A DNA stretch of 64,000 nt from CADEEN01 sp963783785 (GTDB taxonomy: Bacteria; Pseudomonadota; Gammaproteobacteria; Burkholderiales; Burkholderiaceae_C), in contig CAWAOQ010000006.1 in the NCBI GenBank assembly GCA_963783785.1, forward strand, positions 310,001 through 374,000, written 5' to 3'. How positions within the stretch are numbered: the first letter of the stretch is position 1; every line of letters starts with the position of its first letter. The notes beneath the pieces were generated by a model. That model did no database searches. It was not told where the DNA came from and was given only the letters and a program-made list of their open reading frames with translations. Of the stretch, positions 16,758-25,900 are shown piece by piece. The translations under genes and the position numbers were made by a program.

Positions 16758-18049
16758 GCCGTCTCGCGATCCGGGCGGATCTGCTCGACTTCACCGCCGA
16801 CCCCGGCTGGAGTGCGCCGAGCGATACCTCGCCCGGCTTGCGCTGGCGCCCCGACCACTGGCTGCTCGTCGACGGCGGCCGCATCGCCGGCGTGCAGCCC
16901 GAGGCCCCCGACGCGTCGTGGCTGCGGCACGACCATCGCGGCCAGCTGCTGATGCCGGGCTTCATCGACACCCATGTGCACATGCCGCAGCTGGAGGTGA
17001 TCGCCAGCTACGGCACCGAGCTGCTGCACTGGCTCGAGACCTACACCTTTCCGGCCGAACTCCGCTATGCCGACCCGGCCGTCTGCGCCGCCGGGTCGAG
17101 CCGGTTCCTCGATGCGCTGCTGATGCACGGCACCACCGCCGCGGTGGTCTTCCCGACCGTGCACAAGGCCTCGGTCGATGCCCTCTTCGCGGCCGCCGAT
17201 GAACGCGGCATGCGGCTCGTCGCCGGCAAGTGCCTGATGGACCGCAATGCGCCGCCGGGCCTGACCGACACGGTCGACAGCGCCGAGCGCGACAGCACCG
17301 CACTGATCGAACGCTGGCACGGCCACGGCCGGCTGGCCTACGCGCACACCGTGCGCTTCGCGCCGACCAGCACCGACGCCCAACTGGCGCTGGCCGGACG
17401 ACTGCTCGCCGCACACCCGGGCACCTACCTGCAGACCCACGTGGCCGAGAACCGCGACGAACTGGCCTGGGTGGCCGAGCTGTTCCCCGATGCGCGCAGC
17501 TACCTCGATGTCTATGCCCGTCATGGCCTGATCGGTGCGCGCTCGGTGCTGGCGCACGGCGTCTGGTTCGACGCCGACGACCGCGCCCTGCTCGGCCGCG
17601 CCGGCGCGCAGATCGCGCATTGCCCGAGCTCGAACCTGTTCCTCGGCAGCGGCCTGGCCGATTGGCGCGCCCTCGAAGACGCCGGCGCCGCCGTCTCGCT
17701 GGCCAGCGACGTCGGCGGCGGCACCAGCCTGTCGATGCTGCGCACGATGGCCGATGCCTACAAGGTGCAGGCGCTGCGCGGGGTGCGGCTGCCGGCCTGG
17801 AAGGCGCTGCACGCCGCCACGCGCGGCGCGGCCGTTGCGCTCGGGCTCGATCGCGAGATCGGTTCGCTCGATGTCGGCTGCATGGCGGATCTGGCGCTTT
17901 GGCAGTACGCCGTCGGGCCGGTGGCGATCGCGCGCGACGAAGCGGCATCTTCCTTGCATGAGCGGGTGTTTGCTTTGATGACGCTGGGCGATGAGCGCAA
18001 TCTGGTTTCGACTTATGTCGCGGGGCGGTGCTTGTATGCGGCTGCTTAG
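16754..18049 (+). CDS. guaD: guanine deaminase
   Basis: A 431-residue amidohydrolase that converts guanine to xanthine, the substrate of the neighbouring xanthine dehydrogenase. Metal and substrate motifs typical of GuaD are MPGFIDTHVHMPQLEVIASYG, LQTHVAENRDEL, AHCPSSNLFLGSG and SLASDVGGGTSLSML. The ATG overlaps the LysR stop (ATGA), so the two are translationally coupled. Length fits the family. Confidence 0.93.
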   Translation: MSRLAIRADLLDFTADPGWSAPSDTSPGLRWRPDHWLLVDGGRIAGVQPEAPDASWLRHDHRGQLLMPGFIDTHVHMPQLEVIASYGTELLHWLETYTFPAELRYADPAVCAAGSSRFLDALLMHGTTAAVVFPTVHKASVDALFAAADERGMRLVAGKCLMDRNAPPGLTDTVDSAERDSTALIERWHGHGRLAYAHTVRFAPTSTDAQLALAGRLLAAHPGTYLQTHVAENRDELAWVAELFPDARSYLDVYARHGLIGARSVLAHGVWFDADDRALLGRAGAQIAHCPSSNLFLGSGLADWRALEDAGAAVSLASDVGGGTSLSMLRTMADAYKVQALRGVRLPAWKALHAATRGAAVALGLDREIGSLDVGCMADLALWQYAVGPVAIARDEAASSLHERVFALMTLGDERNLVSTYVAGRCLYAAA

Positions 18050-18069
18050 CTCGGTTCTTCTCGTGCCAC

Positions 18070-18145
18070 GTCGGCGCCGGGGGTGCCCCGGCGGGCAGTC
18101 ACTTTCTTTCTGCTGGCTCAGAAAGAAAGTAACCAAAGAAAGAGC
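18070..18145 (+). repeat. inverted repeat element, copy 1, with perfect hairpin
   Basis: Runs from GTCGGCGCCGGGGG to AACCAAAGAAAGAGC. Positions 18101-18130 form a perfect 12-bp stem (ACTTTCTTTCTG with CAGAAAGAAAGT) around the loop CTGGCT. It is the inverse of the copy at 18375-18452. Confidence 0.85.
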
Positions 18146-18374
18146 GCCTGAACACGTGCTCATTCATCGCCACGGTCGCGTTTGAAGGCCGGTGCCCTGC
18201 CGCGAGGCCTGACCCGGTACGGGCTCAAGTTGCGATTGCAGCGCGGCGCACCGCGCTTGGGCCACAGCAGTGGTGCGGGTGGCTCAGTGCAATCGCACGA
18301 AAGCCCGGACATCCCCTGGGTGTGCGGGCGTACAGACGACGCATCGCGCGGCCAAACCCAAAAATGGGTATTGG

Positions 18375-18452
18375 GCTCTTTCTCTTTGGTTACTTTCTCT
18401 TTGAGCCAGCAAAGAGAAAGTGACTGCCCGCCGGGGCACCCCCGGCGCCGAC
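18375..18452 (-). repeat. inverted repeat element, copy 2, with compensated hairpin
   Basis: Reverse-complement relative of copy 1. The hairpin at 18392-18421 is again a perfect 12-bp stem (ACTTTCTCTTTG with CAAAGAGAAAGT) around AGCCAG. The stem sequence differs from copy 1 at several positions, with each change matched on the opposite arm. The element sits about 40 bp before the ATPase start. Confidence 0.85.
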
Positions 18453-18489
18453 TCACGAATGACAAGAACTGACCGAGGAGAACACCAAG

Positions 18490-20052
18490 ATGACCACACC
18501 ACGCCTCGAGCTGATCGGCATCAGCAAGCAGTACCCCGCCGTCAAGGCCAACGACAACGTCAGCCTCCAGGTGGAGCCCGGCGAGATCCATGCGCTGCTC
18601 GGCGAGAACGGGGCCGGCAAGTCGACGCTGATGAAGATCGTGTTCGGCGCGGTGCAGCCCGACGAAGGCGAGATCCGGGTCGACGGCAAGACGGTGCAGA
18701 TCCGCAACCCGCACGAGGCCCGCGCGCTCGGCATCGCGATGGTGTTCCAGCACTTCAGCCTGTTCGACACGCTGACCGCCGCCGAGAACGTCTGGCTGGG
18801 CCTGGACACCGGCGAATCGCTGGCCGAGGTCACCGAGCGCATCCGCAAGAAGGCCGCGGTCTACGGCCTCGATGTCGACCCGACGCGGCCGGTGCACAGC
18901 CTGTCGGTCGGTGAGCGCCAGCGCGTCGAGATCGTGCGCGCGCTGCTGTCGGATCCGAAGGTGCTGATCCTCGACGAGCCGACCTCGGTGCTGACGCCGC
19001 AGGCGGTGCAGCGGCTGTTCAACACGCTGCGCCAGTTGTCGCAGGAAGGCTGCTCGATCCTCTACATCAGCCACAAGCTCGACGAGATCCGCGAGCTGTG
19101 CCACCACTGCACGGTGCTGCGCGGCGGCCGCGTGACCGGCGAAGTCGACCCGCGCAGCGAGAGCAACGCCTCGCTGTCGCGCCTGATGATCGGATCCGAG
19201 CCGCCCCAGCTGGTGCACCGCGAAGCCAAGCTGGGCGGCGTGGCCCTCGAGTTGAAGGACCTGTCGCTGCCACCGGACAGCGCCTACGGCGTGGCGCTGA
19301 AACACATCTCGCTGCAGCTGCGCGCCGGCGAGGTGCTCGGCATCGCCGGCGTGTCGGGCAACGGCCAGCAGGAGCTGCTCGCCGCGCTGTCGGGCGAAGA
19401 CCTGCGCGCGAGCGCCGGCAGCATCCGCCTGTTCGGCACCGACATCGCGCGCGCCGGGCCGACCAAGCGCCGTGCGCTCGGGCTGAACTTCGTGCCCGAG
19501 GAGCGCCTGGGTCGCGGCGCGGTGCCGATGCAGTCGCTGGCCGCCAACACGCTGCTGACGCGGCGCGAGCCGCTGCGCGCGCTGGGCTGGATCGACGTCA
19601 AAGCCACCCACGCGCTGGCCACCAAGCTGATCGAGCGCTTCAATGTCAAGGCCGGCGGCTCCGGCGCGGCGGCCAAGAGCCTGTCGGGCGGCAACCTGCA
19701 GAAGTTCATCGTCGGCCGCGAGATCGACGCCGCGCCGAAGGTGCTGATCGTCGCGCAGCCGACCTGGGGCGTCGATGTCGGCGCCGCAGCGCAGATCCGC
19801 GGCGAACTGCTCGCGCTGCGCGATGCCGGCTGCGCCGTGCTGGTGATCAGCGAGGAGCTCGAGGAGCTGTTCGAGCTGTCGGACCGGATGGTGGTGATCG
19901 CCGGCGGGCGCCTGTCGCCCAGCGTGCCGGCCCGCGAGGCGACGATCGAACGCATCGGGCAGTGGATGGCCGGGCTGTTCGACGATGGCGCCGGTGGCGC
20001 CGATGGCAACGCTGCCGCGCAGCCGAAGGAGACCGCTCATGCTCAAGCTTGA
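18490..20052 (+). CDS. nucleoside-type ABC transporter, duplicated ATP-binding protein
   Basis: A 520-residue protein with two ABC ATPase domains, as in the YufO/NupO and sugar ABC class. The first domain has LLGENGAGKSTLMKI, LSVGERQRVEIVRALL and LILDEPTSVLTP; the second has GIAGVSGNGQQELLAAL and LSGGNLQKFIVGREI with a degenerate P-loop. Two permease genes follow. The neighbourhood (xdh, guaD) suggests import of purine nucleosides or bases. No BMP-type solute-binding protein gene is in the window. Confidence 0.88.
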   Translation: MTTPRLELIGISKQYPAVKANDNVSLQVEPGEIHALLGENGAGKSTLMKIVFGAVQPDEGEIRVDGKTVQIRNPHEARALGIAMVFQHFSLFDTLTAAENVWLGLDTGESLAEVTERIRKKAAVYGLDVDPTRPVHSLSVGERQRVEIVRALLSDPKVLILDEPTSVLTPQAVQRLFNTLRQLSQEGCSILYISHKLDEIRELCHHCTVLRGGRVTGEVDPRSESNASLSRLMIGSEPPQLVHREAKLGGVALELKDLSLPPDSAYGVALKHISLQLRAGEVLGIAGVSGNGQQELLAALSGEDLRASAGSIRLFGTDIARAGPTKRRALGLNFVPEERLGRGAVPMQSLAANTLLTRREPLRALGWIDVKATHALATKLIERFNVKAGGSGAAAKSLSGGNLQKFIVGREIDAAPKVLIVAQPTWGVDVGAAAQIRGELLALRDAGCAVLVISEELEELFELSDRMVVIAGGRLSPSVPAREATIERIGQWMAGLFDDGAGGADGNAAAQPKETAHAQA

Positions 20053-21139
20053 ATCCCGCGCCGCGCCGTCGGGCGCGATGGCGCTGGCCTCGCCGCTGAT
20101 CGCGCTGGCCGTCACGGTGGTGATCGGCGTGCTGCTGTTCGTGCTGCTCGGCAAGGATCCGCTGCTCGGCCTGCGCATGTTCTTCGTCGAGCCGGTGAAG
20201 AGCGGCTATGCGTGGAGCGAGATCGCCGTCAAGGCCGTGCCGCTGGTGCTGATCGCGCTCGGGCTGTCGCTGTGCTTTCGTGCCAACGTGTGGAACATCG
20301 GCGCCGAGGGCCAGTACATCCTCGGTGCGATCTTCGCCGGCGGCATCGCGATGCAGGCCACGCCCGACTCGCCGCGCGCCATCGTCATCGTGATCCTGGT
20401 CGCCGGCATCGTCGGCGGCATGGGCTGGGCGGCGATCACCGCGCTGTTGCGCGACCGCTTCAACGCCAACGAGATCCTGGTCAGCCTGATGCTGGTGTAC
20501 GTGGCCGAGATGGTGCTGTCGTACCTGGTCTACGGGCCCTGGCGCGACCCGGCAGGGCTTCAACTTCCCGCAGACCGTGACCTTCGCCAAGCCGACCCAG
20601 GTGCCGCGGCTGTTTGCCGGGCTGCGCGTGAACATCGGCGTGATCGTCGCGCTGGTGGCCGTCGTCGGCATGACGATCTTCCTGTTCCGGCTGTTTCGCG
20701 GCATGCAGGCGCAGGTCGGCGGGCTGGCCCCGATGGCGGCACGCTACGGCGGCTTCAGTTCGCGGTCTTCGCTGTGGACCGCGCTGCTGACCTCGGGCGG
20801 CCTGGCCGGCCTGGCCGGCGCGCTCGAAGCCACCGGGCCGCTCGGGCAACTGACGCCGTATGTCCCGGTGGGCTACGGCTTCGCGGCCATCATCGTCGCC
20901 TTCGTCGGCCGGCTCAATCCGCTGGGCATCGTCTTCTCGGCGGTGCTGATGAGCATGTTCTACATCGGCGGTGAACTGGCGCAGTCGCGCATGCAGTTGC
21001 CCAAGTCGATCACCGGCGTGTTCCAGGGCCTGCTGCTGTTCTCGCTGCTGGCCAGCGACACCCTGATCCTCTACCGTTTGCGCTGGGTCGCCGCCGGCGC
21101 AGCCCCGTCAAGACCACCCCTGCGAAGGCTGCGCCATGA
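20039..21139 (+). CDS. nucleoside-type ABC transporter permease (two compensating frameshifts)
   Basis: BPD_transp_2-family permease of about 366 residues. Membrane segments include ASPLIALAVTVVIGVLLFVLL, and the typical FRANVWNIGAEGQYILGAI is near residue 80. The frame is broken at the GGG at 20555-20557 (one base too many, before FNFPQTVTFAKP) and again in the C run near 21100 (one base too few, before VKTTPAKAAP). The net change is zero and the span is an exact multiple of three. It overlaps the ATPase gene by 14 bases, and its natural TGA overlaps the next ATG. Confidence 0.85.
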
Positions 21140-22056
21140 ACGAAATCGCACTGCTGATTGCCGCGACGCTGAACGCCGGCACCGTGCTCGGCCTGGCGTC
21201 GCTGGGACTGCTGATCAATGAACGCGCCGGCATCGTCAACCTCGGCGCCGAGGGCCTGATGCTGGTGTCGGCGGTGGCCGGATTCGCCATCGCGGTGCAC
21301 ACCGGCAGCGACACGCTGGCGTTCGGCGCCGGCGCGCTGGCCGGCGGCGCGCTGGCCGCGGTGTTCGGCCTGCTGGTGATCTGGCTCAACACCAACCAGT
21401 ACGCCACCGGCCTGGCGCTGTCGCTGTTCGGCGCCGGCTTCTCGGCCTTCGTCGGCCAGCCCTACACGCGCGAGCGGCTCGGCGAGCGCGCCAGCTTCGA
21501 CATCCCGCTGCTGTCGGACATCCCGTTCTTCGGCCCGGCGCTGTTCAAGCAGCACCCGATGGTCTGGCTGACGATCGCGCTGGCGATCGGCCTGGCCTGG
21601 TGGCTCACGAAGAGCCGCAGCGGGCTGGTGCTGCGCGCGGTCGGCGAATCGCCCGAGTCGGCGCATGCGCTGGGCTACCCGGTGCGGCGCATCCGACTGG
21701 CCGCGGTGATCGCCGGCGGCGCGCTGTGCGGCGTGGCCGGCAGCTACATCTCGGTGGTGTACACGCCGCTGTGGGTCGAGGGCATGGTGGCCGGCAAGGG
21801 CTGGATCGCGCTGGCACTGACCACCTTCGCCACCTGGCGGCCGGCGCGCGTGCTGCTCGGCGCCTACCTGTTCGGCGGCGTGACGATGCTGCAGTTCCAC
21901 CTGCAGGGCATGGGCGTGCAGGTGCCCAGCCAGTTCCTCGTGATGCTGCCCTACGTCGCCACCATCGTGGTGCTGGTGCTGATCTCGAGCAACGCGGCCT
22001 GGATCAAGGCCAACATGCCGGCGTCGCTGGGCAAGGCATTCACGCCAGGAGGGTAG
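21136..22056 (+). CDS. nucleoside-type ABC transporter permease, second subunit
   Basis: A 306-residue BPD_transp_2-family membrane protein of the YufQ/NupQ type. It has the conserved LINERAGIVNLGAEGLMLVSAV near the N-terminus, GLVLRAVGESPESAHALGYPV in the central loop and GMVAGKGWIALALTTFATWRP, with about eight hydrophobic segments. The ATG overlaps the stop of the first permease. It forms one transporter with the two preceding genes. Confidence 0.9.
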   Translation: MNEIALLIAATLNAGTVLGLASLGLLINERAGIVNLGAEGLMLVSAVAGFAIAVHTGSDTLAFGAGALAGGALAAVFGLLVIWLNTNQYATGLALSLFGAGFSAFVGQPYTRERLGERASFDIPLLSDIPFFGPALFKQHPMVWLTIALAIGLAWWLTKSRSGLVLRAVGESPESAHALGYPVRRIRLAAVIAGGALCGVAGSYISVVYTPLWVEGMVAGKGWIALALTTFATWRPARVLLGAYLFGGVTMLQFHLQGMGVQVPSQFLVMLPYVATIVVLVLISSNAAWIKANMPASLGKAFTPGG

Positions 22057-22166
22057 CCAGCGAGCGTTCGCTGGAGTGATGGGGATCAAACAACCGGCGG
22101 CCGATGGATGCGCGCCTCTCGTCACGTCGCTATCATTTTTTCTTCTCGGCAGCCAGGATGAATGCG

Positions 22167-22757
22167 ATGAAGTCGTTCGTGGGGCGCGCGCTTCTGCAGG
22201 GGATGTTCGTCGTGGTGCCGCTGTGCTTGATCGTGATCGTGGCGATGCGCGCGATTGCGGCGACTCGCGAGTACGTCGAGTCGATCGCGGCCGCGCTGCC
22301 CTTCGCGGCCCTGTTCCCTGGTCTTTGGGCCATTGCGTGGGCTGCAGTGGTGCTGGTGCTGGTGTGTTTCGCTGTCGGTCTGGTGCTCAATTTGCCGCCG
22401 GTGCGGCGCTTCGTGGAGGCGTCGGAGGATTCGCTGGTCAAGCGCTACCCGATCTACGGCCGCCTGCGCGGCTTCGAAAAGGGATTCCTGGGGAGCGGCC
22501 CACGGCGGCAACTTCAAGCCGCCGTGGCGGAGTTTGGCGAATCGGCGGTCCTGGTCTTCGTCACTGAGGAATTGCCGGACGGGCGCTACGTCGTCTTCGT
22601 ACCGCAGACGGCCAACCCTCGCGACGGTCCCATCTACATCCTCAACCGCGAGCATGTCCACCTGATCGACGCGAATGCGCGTCAAGTCATCAACTGTGTC
22701 GTCCGCTGGGGAGTGGGCACGGGGGACTTGCTCAAGTCGATGCAGCAGGCTGTGTAG
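22167..22757 (+). CDS. DUF502 family membrane protein
   Basis: About 196 residues. Two N-terminal membrane segments (LLQGMFVVVPLCLIVIVAMRAI and LWAIAWAAVVLVLVCFAVGLVLN) are followed by a soluble domain with VLVFVTEELPDGRYVVFVPQTANPRDGPIYIL, as in DUF502. AGGA at 22154-22157 favours the ATG at 22167 (MKSFVGRALL); ATGs at 22158 and 22104 are alternatives. Its function is unknown. It is convergent with the arylsulfatase. Confidence 0.75.
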   Translation: MKSFVGRALLQGMFVVVPLCLIVIVAMRAIAATREYVESIAAALPFAALFPGLWAIAWAAVVLVLVCFAVGLVLNLPPVRRFVEASEDSLVKRYPIYGRLRGFEKGFLGSGPRRQLQAAVAEFGESAVLVFVTEELPDGRYVVFVPQTANPRDGPIYILNREHVHLIDANARQVINCVVRWGVGTGDLLKSMQQAV

Positions 22758-22835
22758 CCTGGACCTGCCGGGCTCGTGACGGCCAGCGAGGATGGGCTGG
22801 ACGAACTGCGACATCGACATGGACTTGGCAGACAC

Positions 22836-22866
22836 GGGCCGCATCTGCTCGAAGCAGTTGCGGCCC
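22836..22866. terminator. hairpin between convergent genes, possible bidirectional terminator
   Basis: GGGCCGCA pairs with TGCGGCCC, and inside it CTGCT pairs with AGCAG, giving 13 pairs with one T-T mismatch and a three-base loop. It lies between the ends of the DUF502 gene and the arylsulfatase gene. There is no T tract, so it may not be a classical intrinsic terminator. Confidence 0.45.
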
Positions 22867-22897
22867 GGCAGTTCGGGTCAGTTCACCCAGTGCCGCG

Positions 22898-24490
22898 TCA
22901 CTTGCTGACAGAGGGCGTTGTCTGCAACTGGTCCAGCACCTGATCCACGGTGAAACTGCCTGACTTCTGGCTCGGCGGGAACTCCTTGAAGGTAGCGATG
23001 AACTGCCCGACGACGCCCTGCGCGGGTACGAAGATCCACAGTTTGTCGCCGGCCCAGCGGAAGTACATCAGCGACTCGCTCATGAATCGCTCGAACGGGT
23101 CCTGCCGCAAGTTGACGACTTGGGGCATGTTCAGCGGCACGAGCTGACCATCCACCAGGTTGCCCACCATGGTCTTGAAGTGGAGTTTCCAGTCGTCCAC
23201 ACGCACGGCATTGAGGTTGGCGTTGTCGTCGAAGTAGAAGATCTCGCGGCGGGGGCCCTTCGGCTGCTCGCCCTTGAAGAACGGCATGAAGTTGTAGCCG
23301 TCGAGATGGGTCTTGAAGGTCTTGTCGCCAGCCTTCATCCCCTTCTTCAACTTCTCCTTCACGTCGGGATCACCAGCGGCGGCGAGGAACGTGGGGGTCC
23401 AGTCTTCCTGGGAAATGACGTCGTTGATGACGGTGCCGGGCTTGATGACGCCGGGCCAGCGCACGATGCCGGGTACCCGCATGCCGCCTTCCCAGGTGGT
23501 GCCCTTCTCGCCTCTGAAGGGCGTGTTGCCGCCGTCCGGCCAACTCATGATCTCCGCGCCGTTGTCGGACGTGAACACCACGATGGTGTTGTCGGCGATG
23601 CGCAGGTCATCGAGCTTCTTGAGCAGCCCGCCGACCACGTAGTCGAGTTCCATCATGCCGTCGGCGTACTGGCCATAGCCGCTCTTGTGCTCCCACTTCG
23701 GCGAGAGCCGCGTCCAGACGTGCATGCGGGTCGTGTTGTGCCAGAGGAAGAATGGCTTTCCGGCCTTGACCGAACGCTCCATGAAGTCCAGCGAGCGGGC
23801 CAGCAACTCCTCCTCGACGGTCTCCATCCGCTTGCGGGTGATCGGACCGGTGTCTTTGCAGGCTTGCTTGCCCATCTTGCCGAAGCGCGGGTCGTCGGTC
23901 GGGTCGTCCTTGTCGGTGGCCTTGCAGTCGAGCAGACCGCGCGGGCCGAACTTCTGCTTGAACTCCGGGTTCTTCGGGTAGTCGGCGTCCTCGGGCTCCT
24001 CCTCGGCATTCAGGTGGTAGAGATTGCCGAAGAACTCGTCGAAACCGTGCACGGTGGGCAGGTATTCGTTGCGGTCGCCCAGATGGTTCTTGCCGACCTG
24101 CCCCGTGACGTAGCCGTGGGGCTTCAGCAGCTCGGCAATGGTCGGATCCGTGGCCTGCAGGCCCTGCTTGGCGCCCGGCAGGCCGACCTTGAGCAGGCCG
24201 GTCCGGAACGGATGCTGGCCGGTAATGAAGGACGCCCGGCCGGCGGTGCAGGACTGCTGCGCGTAGTAATCGGTGAACCGCGCGCCTTCATTCGCGATAC
24301 GGTCGATGTTCGGCGTGCGCCCGCCCATCATGCCCTGATGGTAGGCACTGACGTTCCAGACGCCGACGTCGTCGGCCAAGATCACCAGGATGTTGGGCTT
24401 CTTCTGCTGCGCTGCCACGGGGGCCGCGACGACAGACAAGGTCGCGGCCATCAGCATTGAAAGTAGATTCAGAGCTCGCTTCATTTGCAT
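22898..24490 (-). CDS. periplasmic Cys-type arylsulfatase
   Basis: A sulfatase of about 530 residues that hydrolyses sulfate esters. A Sec signal peptide covers about residues 1-28 (KRALNLLSMLMAATLSVVAA, then APVAAQQ). Metal-binding PNILVILADDVG is at about 32-43. The maturation signature CTAGRAS starts at Cys81 (C-x-A-x-R), where Cys becomes formylglycine. TGQVGKNHLGD, FLWHNTTRMHVWTRL and FTSDNGAEIMSWPDGG complete the active site. GAAAGGGGTG just before the ATG at 24490 sets the start. A dedicated maturase is encoded at 25901-27200, and an outer-membrane protein gene lies directly upstream on the same strand. Confidence 0.92.
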   Translation of the reverse strand: MQMKRALNLLSMLMAATLSVVAAPVAAQQKKPNILVILADDVGVWNVSAYHQGMMGGRTPNIDRIANEGARFTDYYAQQSCTAGRASFITGQHPFRTGLLKVGLPGAKQGLQATDPTIAELLKPHGYVTGQVGKNHLGDRNEYLPTVHGFDEFFGNLYHLNAEEEPEDADYPKNPEFKQKFGPRGLLDCKATDKDDPTDDPRFGKMGKQACKDTGPITRKRMETVEEELLARSLDFMERSVKAGKPFFLWHNTTRMHVWTRLSPKWEHKSGYGQYADGMMELDYVVGGLLKKLDDLRIADNTIVVFTSDNGAEIMSWPDGGNTPFRGEKGTTWEGGMRVPGIVRWPGVIKPGTVINDVISQEDWTPTFLAAAGDPDVKEKLKKGMKAGDKTFKTHLDGYNFMPFFKGEQPKGPRREIFYFDDNANLNAVRVDDWKLHFKTMVGNLVDGQLVPLNMPQVVNLRQDPFERFMSESLMYFRWAGDKLWIFVPAQGVVGQFIATFKEFPPSQKSGSFTVDQVLDQLQTTPSVSK

Positions 24491-24694
24491 CACCCCTTTC
24501 GAGAACACATTGCGCGCGCGTGACACCCCGATGGACTGCGACCAGGTGTGCACGTGCACGTGTCATTGCAGAGACGGGACTGACCTCGAGCTGTCATGTT
24601 CTTCGCCGCTCGTCGGAGTCGAGTCAGGTCACCCCGCGTTCGATCTGATACAGCCGTCCAGCGACCGTTCAACGCCTCATCTGCAACCGCGGCG

Positions 24695-25510
24695 CTACCA
24701 CTGGAATGCGACGCCGATGACCGGGCCGCTCATGTTCATGCTGTCGATGGGTTCGCCCGACTTGAACTCGTAGCCAAGGTAGCGCCAGGTGGCGAACACG
24801 GAACCCCAGTCGAGCTTGTAGCCCACGCCCGCATTGATCTGCCAGGTGAGCTTCGACTGTCCGCCGCCGACATCGAGGTAGTACGGCAGGAACCACTTTC
24901 CCCCATCGCCCAAGGCGTAGCGCCCCTTGATGCCCACGATGGCGTCCCAGTTGCTGGCACTGACCTTGGATGTCCCACTGCGGCCAGGAAGCTGCGGAAC
25001 GTCGGTGCTCAGCGTCCAGTTGAGCGTCTGGTCCTGATCCAGAAGTCGGGCGCCGAAGAGCACGTCGACCGTCCCCTCGGGCCGGGTCTCCAGGTTGTAG
25101 AGGCCGGCCAGCGTGACGACCCACATCTTGGCGTCGAAGCTGAGCTTGGCATCGACCCCGACCGGCTGCCCGCCCACGGTGAAGTCGCGAGAGCTCTGTT
25201 GCGATCCGCCCATGTCGGAATACACCACATCGCCCCAGACCCCCCACTTGCCCGTGCGGCCCTGAATCTGTCCCATGAACGCGAACTTCAGCGCGTCGAT
25301 GAGCTTGTCTGCGCTCACGTCGATAGTGGGCCCGCTGGCGCCGCTGGGGAACGCTGTCGTTCCCCCGAGTGCCGGGAACCAGCCGTAGATCGCAGCCTCC
25401 CACTTCCAGGGTTCAGCCGTCGTTTGCGCTTGCGCGGCAACTGGTGCAAGAGCGGCCAGTGCCGCGACGACCATGCACTTTGCGAATGGAACACGCTCGG
25501 GAAGTCTCAT
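24695..25510 (-). CDS. outer-membrane beta-barrel protein
   Basis: A 271-residue exported protein. The signal peptide is at about residues 1-29 (ending LAPVAAQAQTTA). The rest is rich in alternating, aromatic-flanked beta strands and ends GPVIGVAFQW with a C-terminal aromatic residue, as expected for Bam-assembled barrels. It lies upstream of the arylsulfatase in the same direction and could share its transcript. A role in letting sulfated substrate reach the periplasm is inference; no specific family was recognised. Confidence 0.75.
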   Translation of the reverse strand: MRLPERVPFAKCMVVAALAALAPVAAQAQTTAEPWKWEAAIYGWFPALGGTTAFPSGASGPTIDVSADKLIDALKFAFMGQIQGRTGKWGVWGDVVYSDMGGSQQSSRDFTVGGQPVGVDAKLSFDAKMWVVTLAGLYNLETRPEGTVDVLFGARLLDQDQTLNWTLSTDVPQLPGRSGTSKVSASNWDAIVGIKGRYALGDGGKWFLPYYLDVGGGQSKLTWQINAGVGYKLDWGSVFATWRYLGYEFKSGEPIDSMNMSGPVIGVAFQW

Positions 25511-25900
25511 GCTCGAATCTCCTCCATTCGGTCAGACGAACACCACAGCGACTCGTGACTGCATCCGGTGCGGAGGCCAGAGGCTCGTCTGCTGGCCTTC
25601 GACCCTCCGGCGACAACGGAATCGACACTAAGCCGCGGGCGCGCGCCGCGCATTGCGCCGCGTCAAAGCCAAGGTGTCCCGCGGGAAGCGGTCATCCCGA
25701 TCTGCTGGCGCGATCGGCTGGGCCGATGCTTCGCTGAGGTCGCGGTCCAGCGCGCTTTCACATCCCCCCGCGGATTGATCTCGGGCAAGTGGGAGTCCGG
25801 GCTTTGCAGGCCAAATCCATCTGCAAAGGTCGCGGAGCATGTGCAGCGTTGTTCTCGTCGCTCGATCGTCGCCACGCGTGGCCGGCGACCAGGGGGTCGC
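25511..25900. other. 390-bp divergent intergenic region (sulfatase side / maturase side)
   Basis: No supported gene. It must hold promoters for the leftward outer-membrane protein/arylsulfatase unit and the rightward maturase/HAD unit. AGGGGG just before 25901 is the maturase ribosome-binding site. I found no clear symmetric operator. Confidence 0.5.

Larger units (their letters stand above)
18050..18489. other. 440-bp intergenic region built around an inverted repeat pair
   Basis: Between guaD and the ABC transporter genes lies an inverted pair of roughly 76-bp elements with about 230 bp between them. A small open frame (18182-18472) spans this spacer, but part of its coding would be repeat sequence, so I do not call it a gene. 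A GAGGAG box just before 18490 serves the ATPase gene. Confidence 0.6.

Noticed and set aside
18182..18472. Small open frame between guaD and the ABC ATPase
   Set aside because: Much of it is translated repeat sequence, it has no good ribosome-binding site and its end is dictated by the inverted repeat copy.
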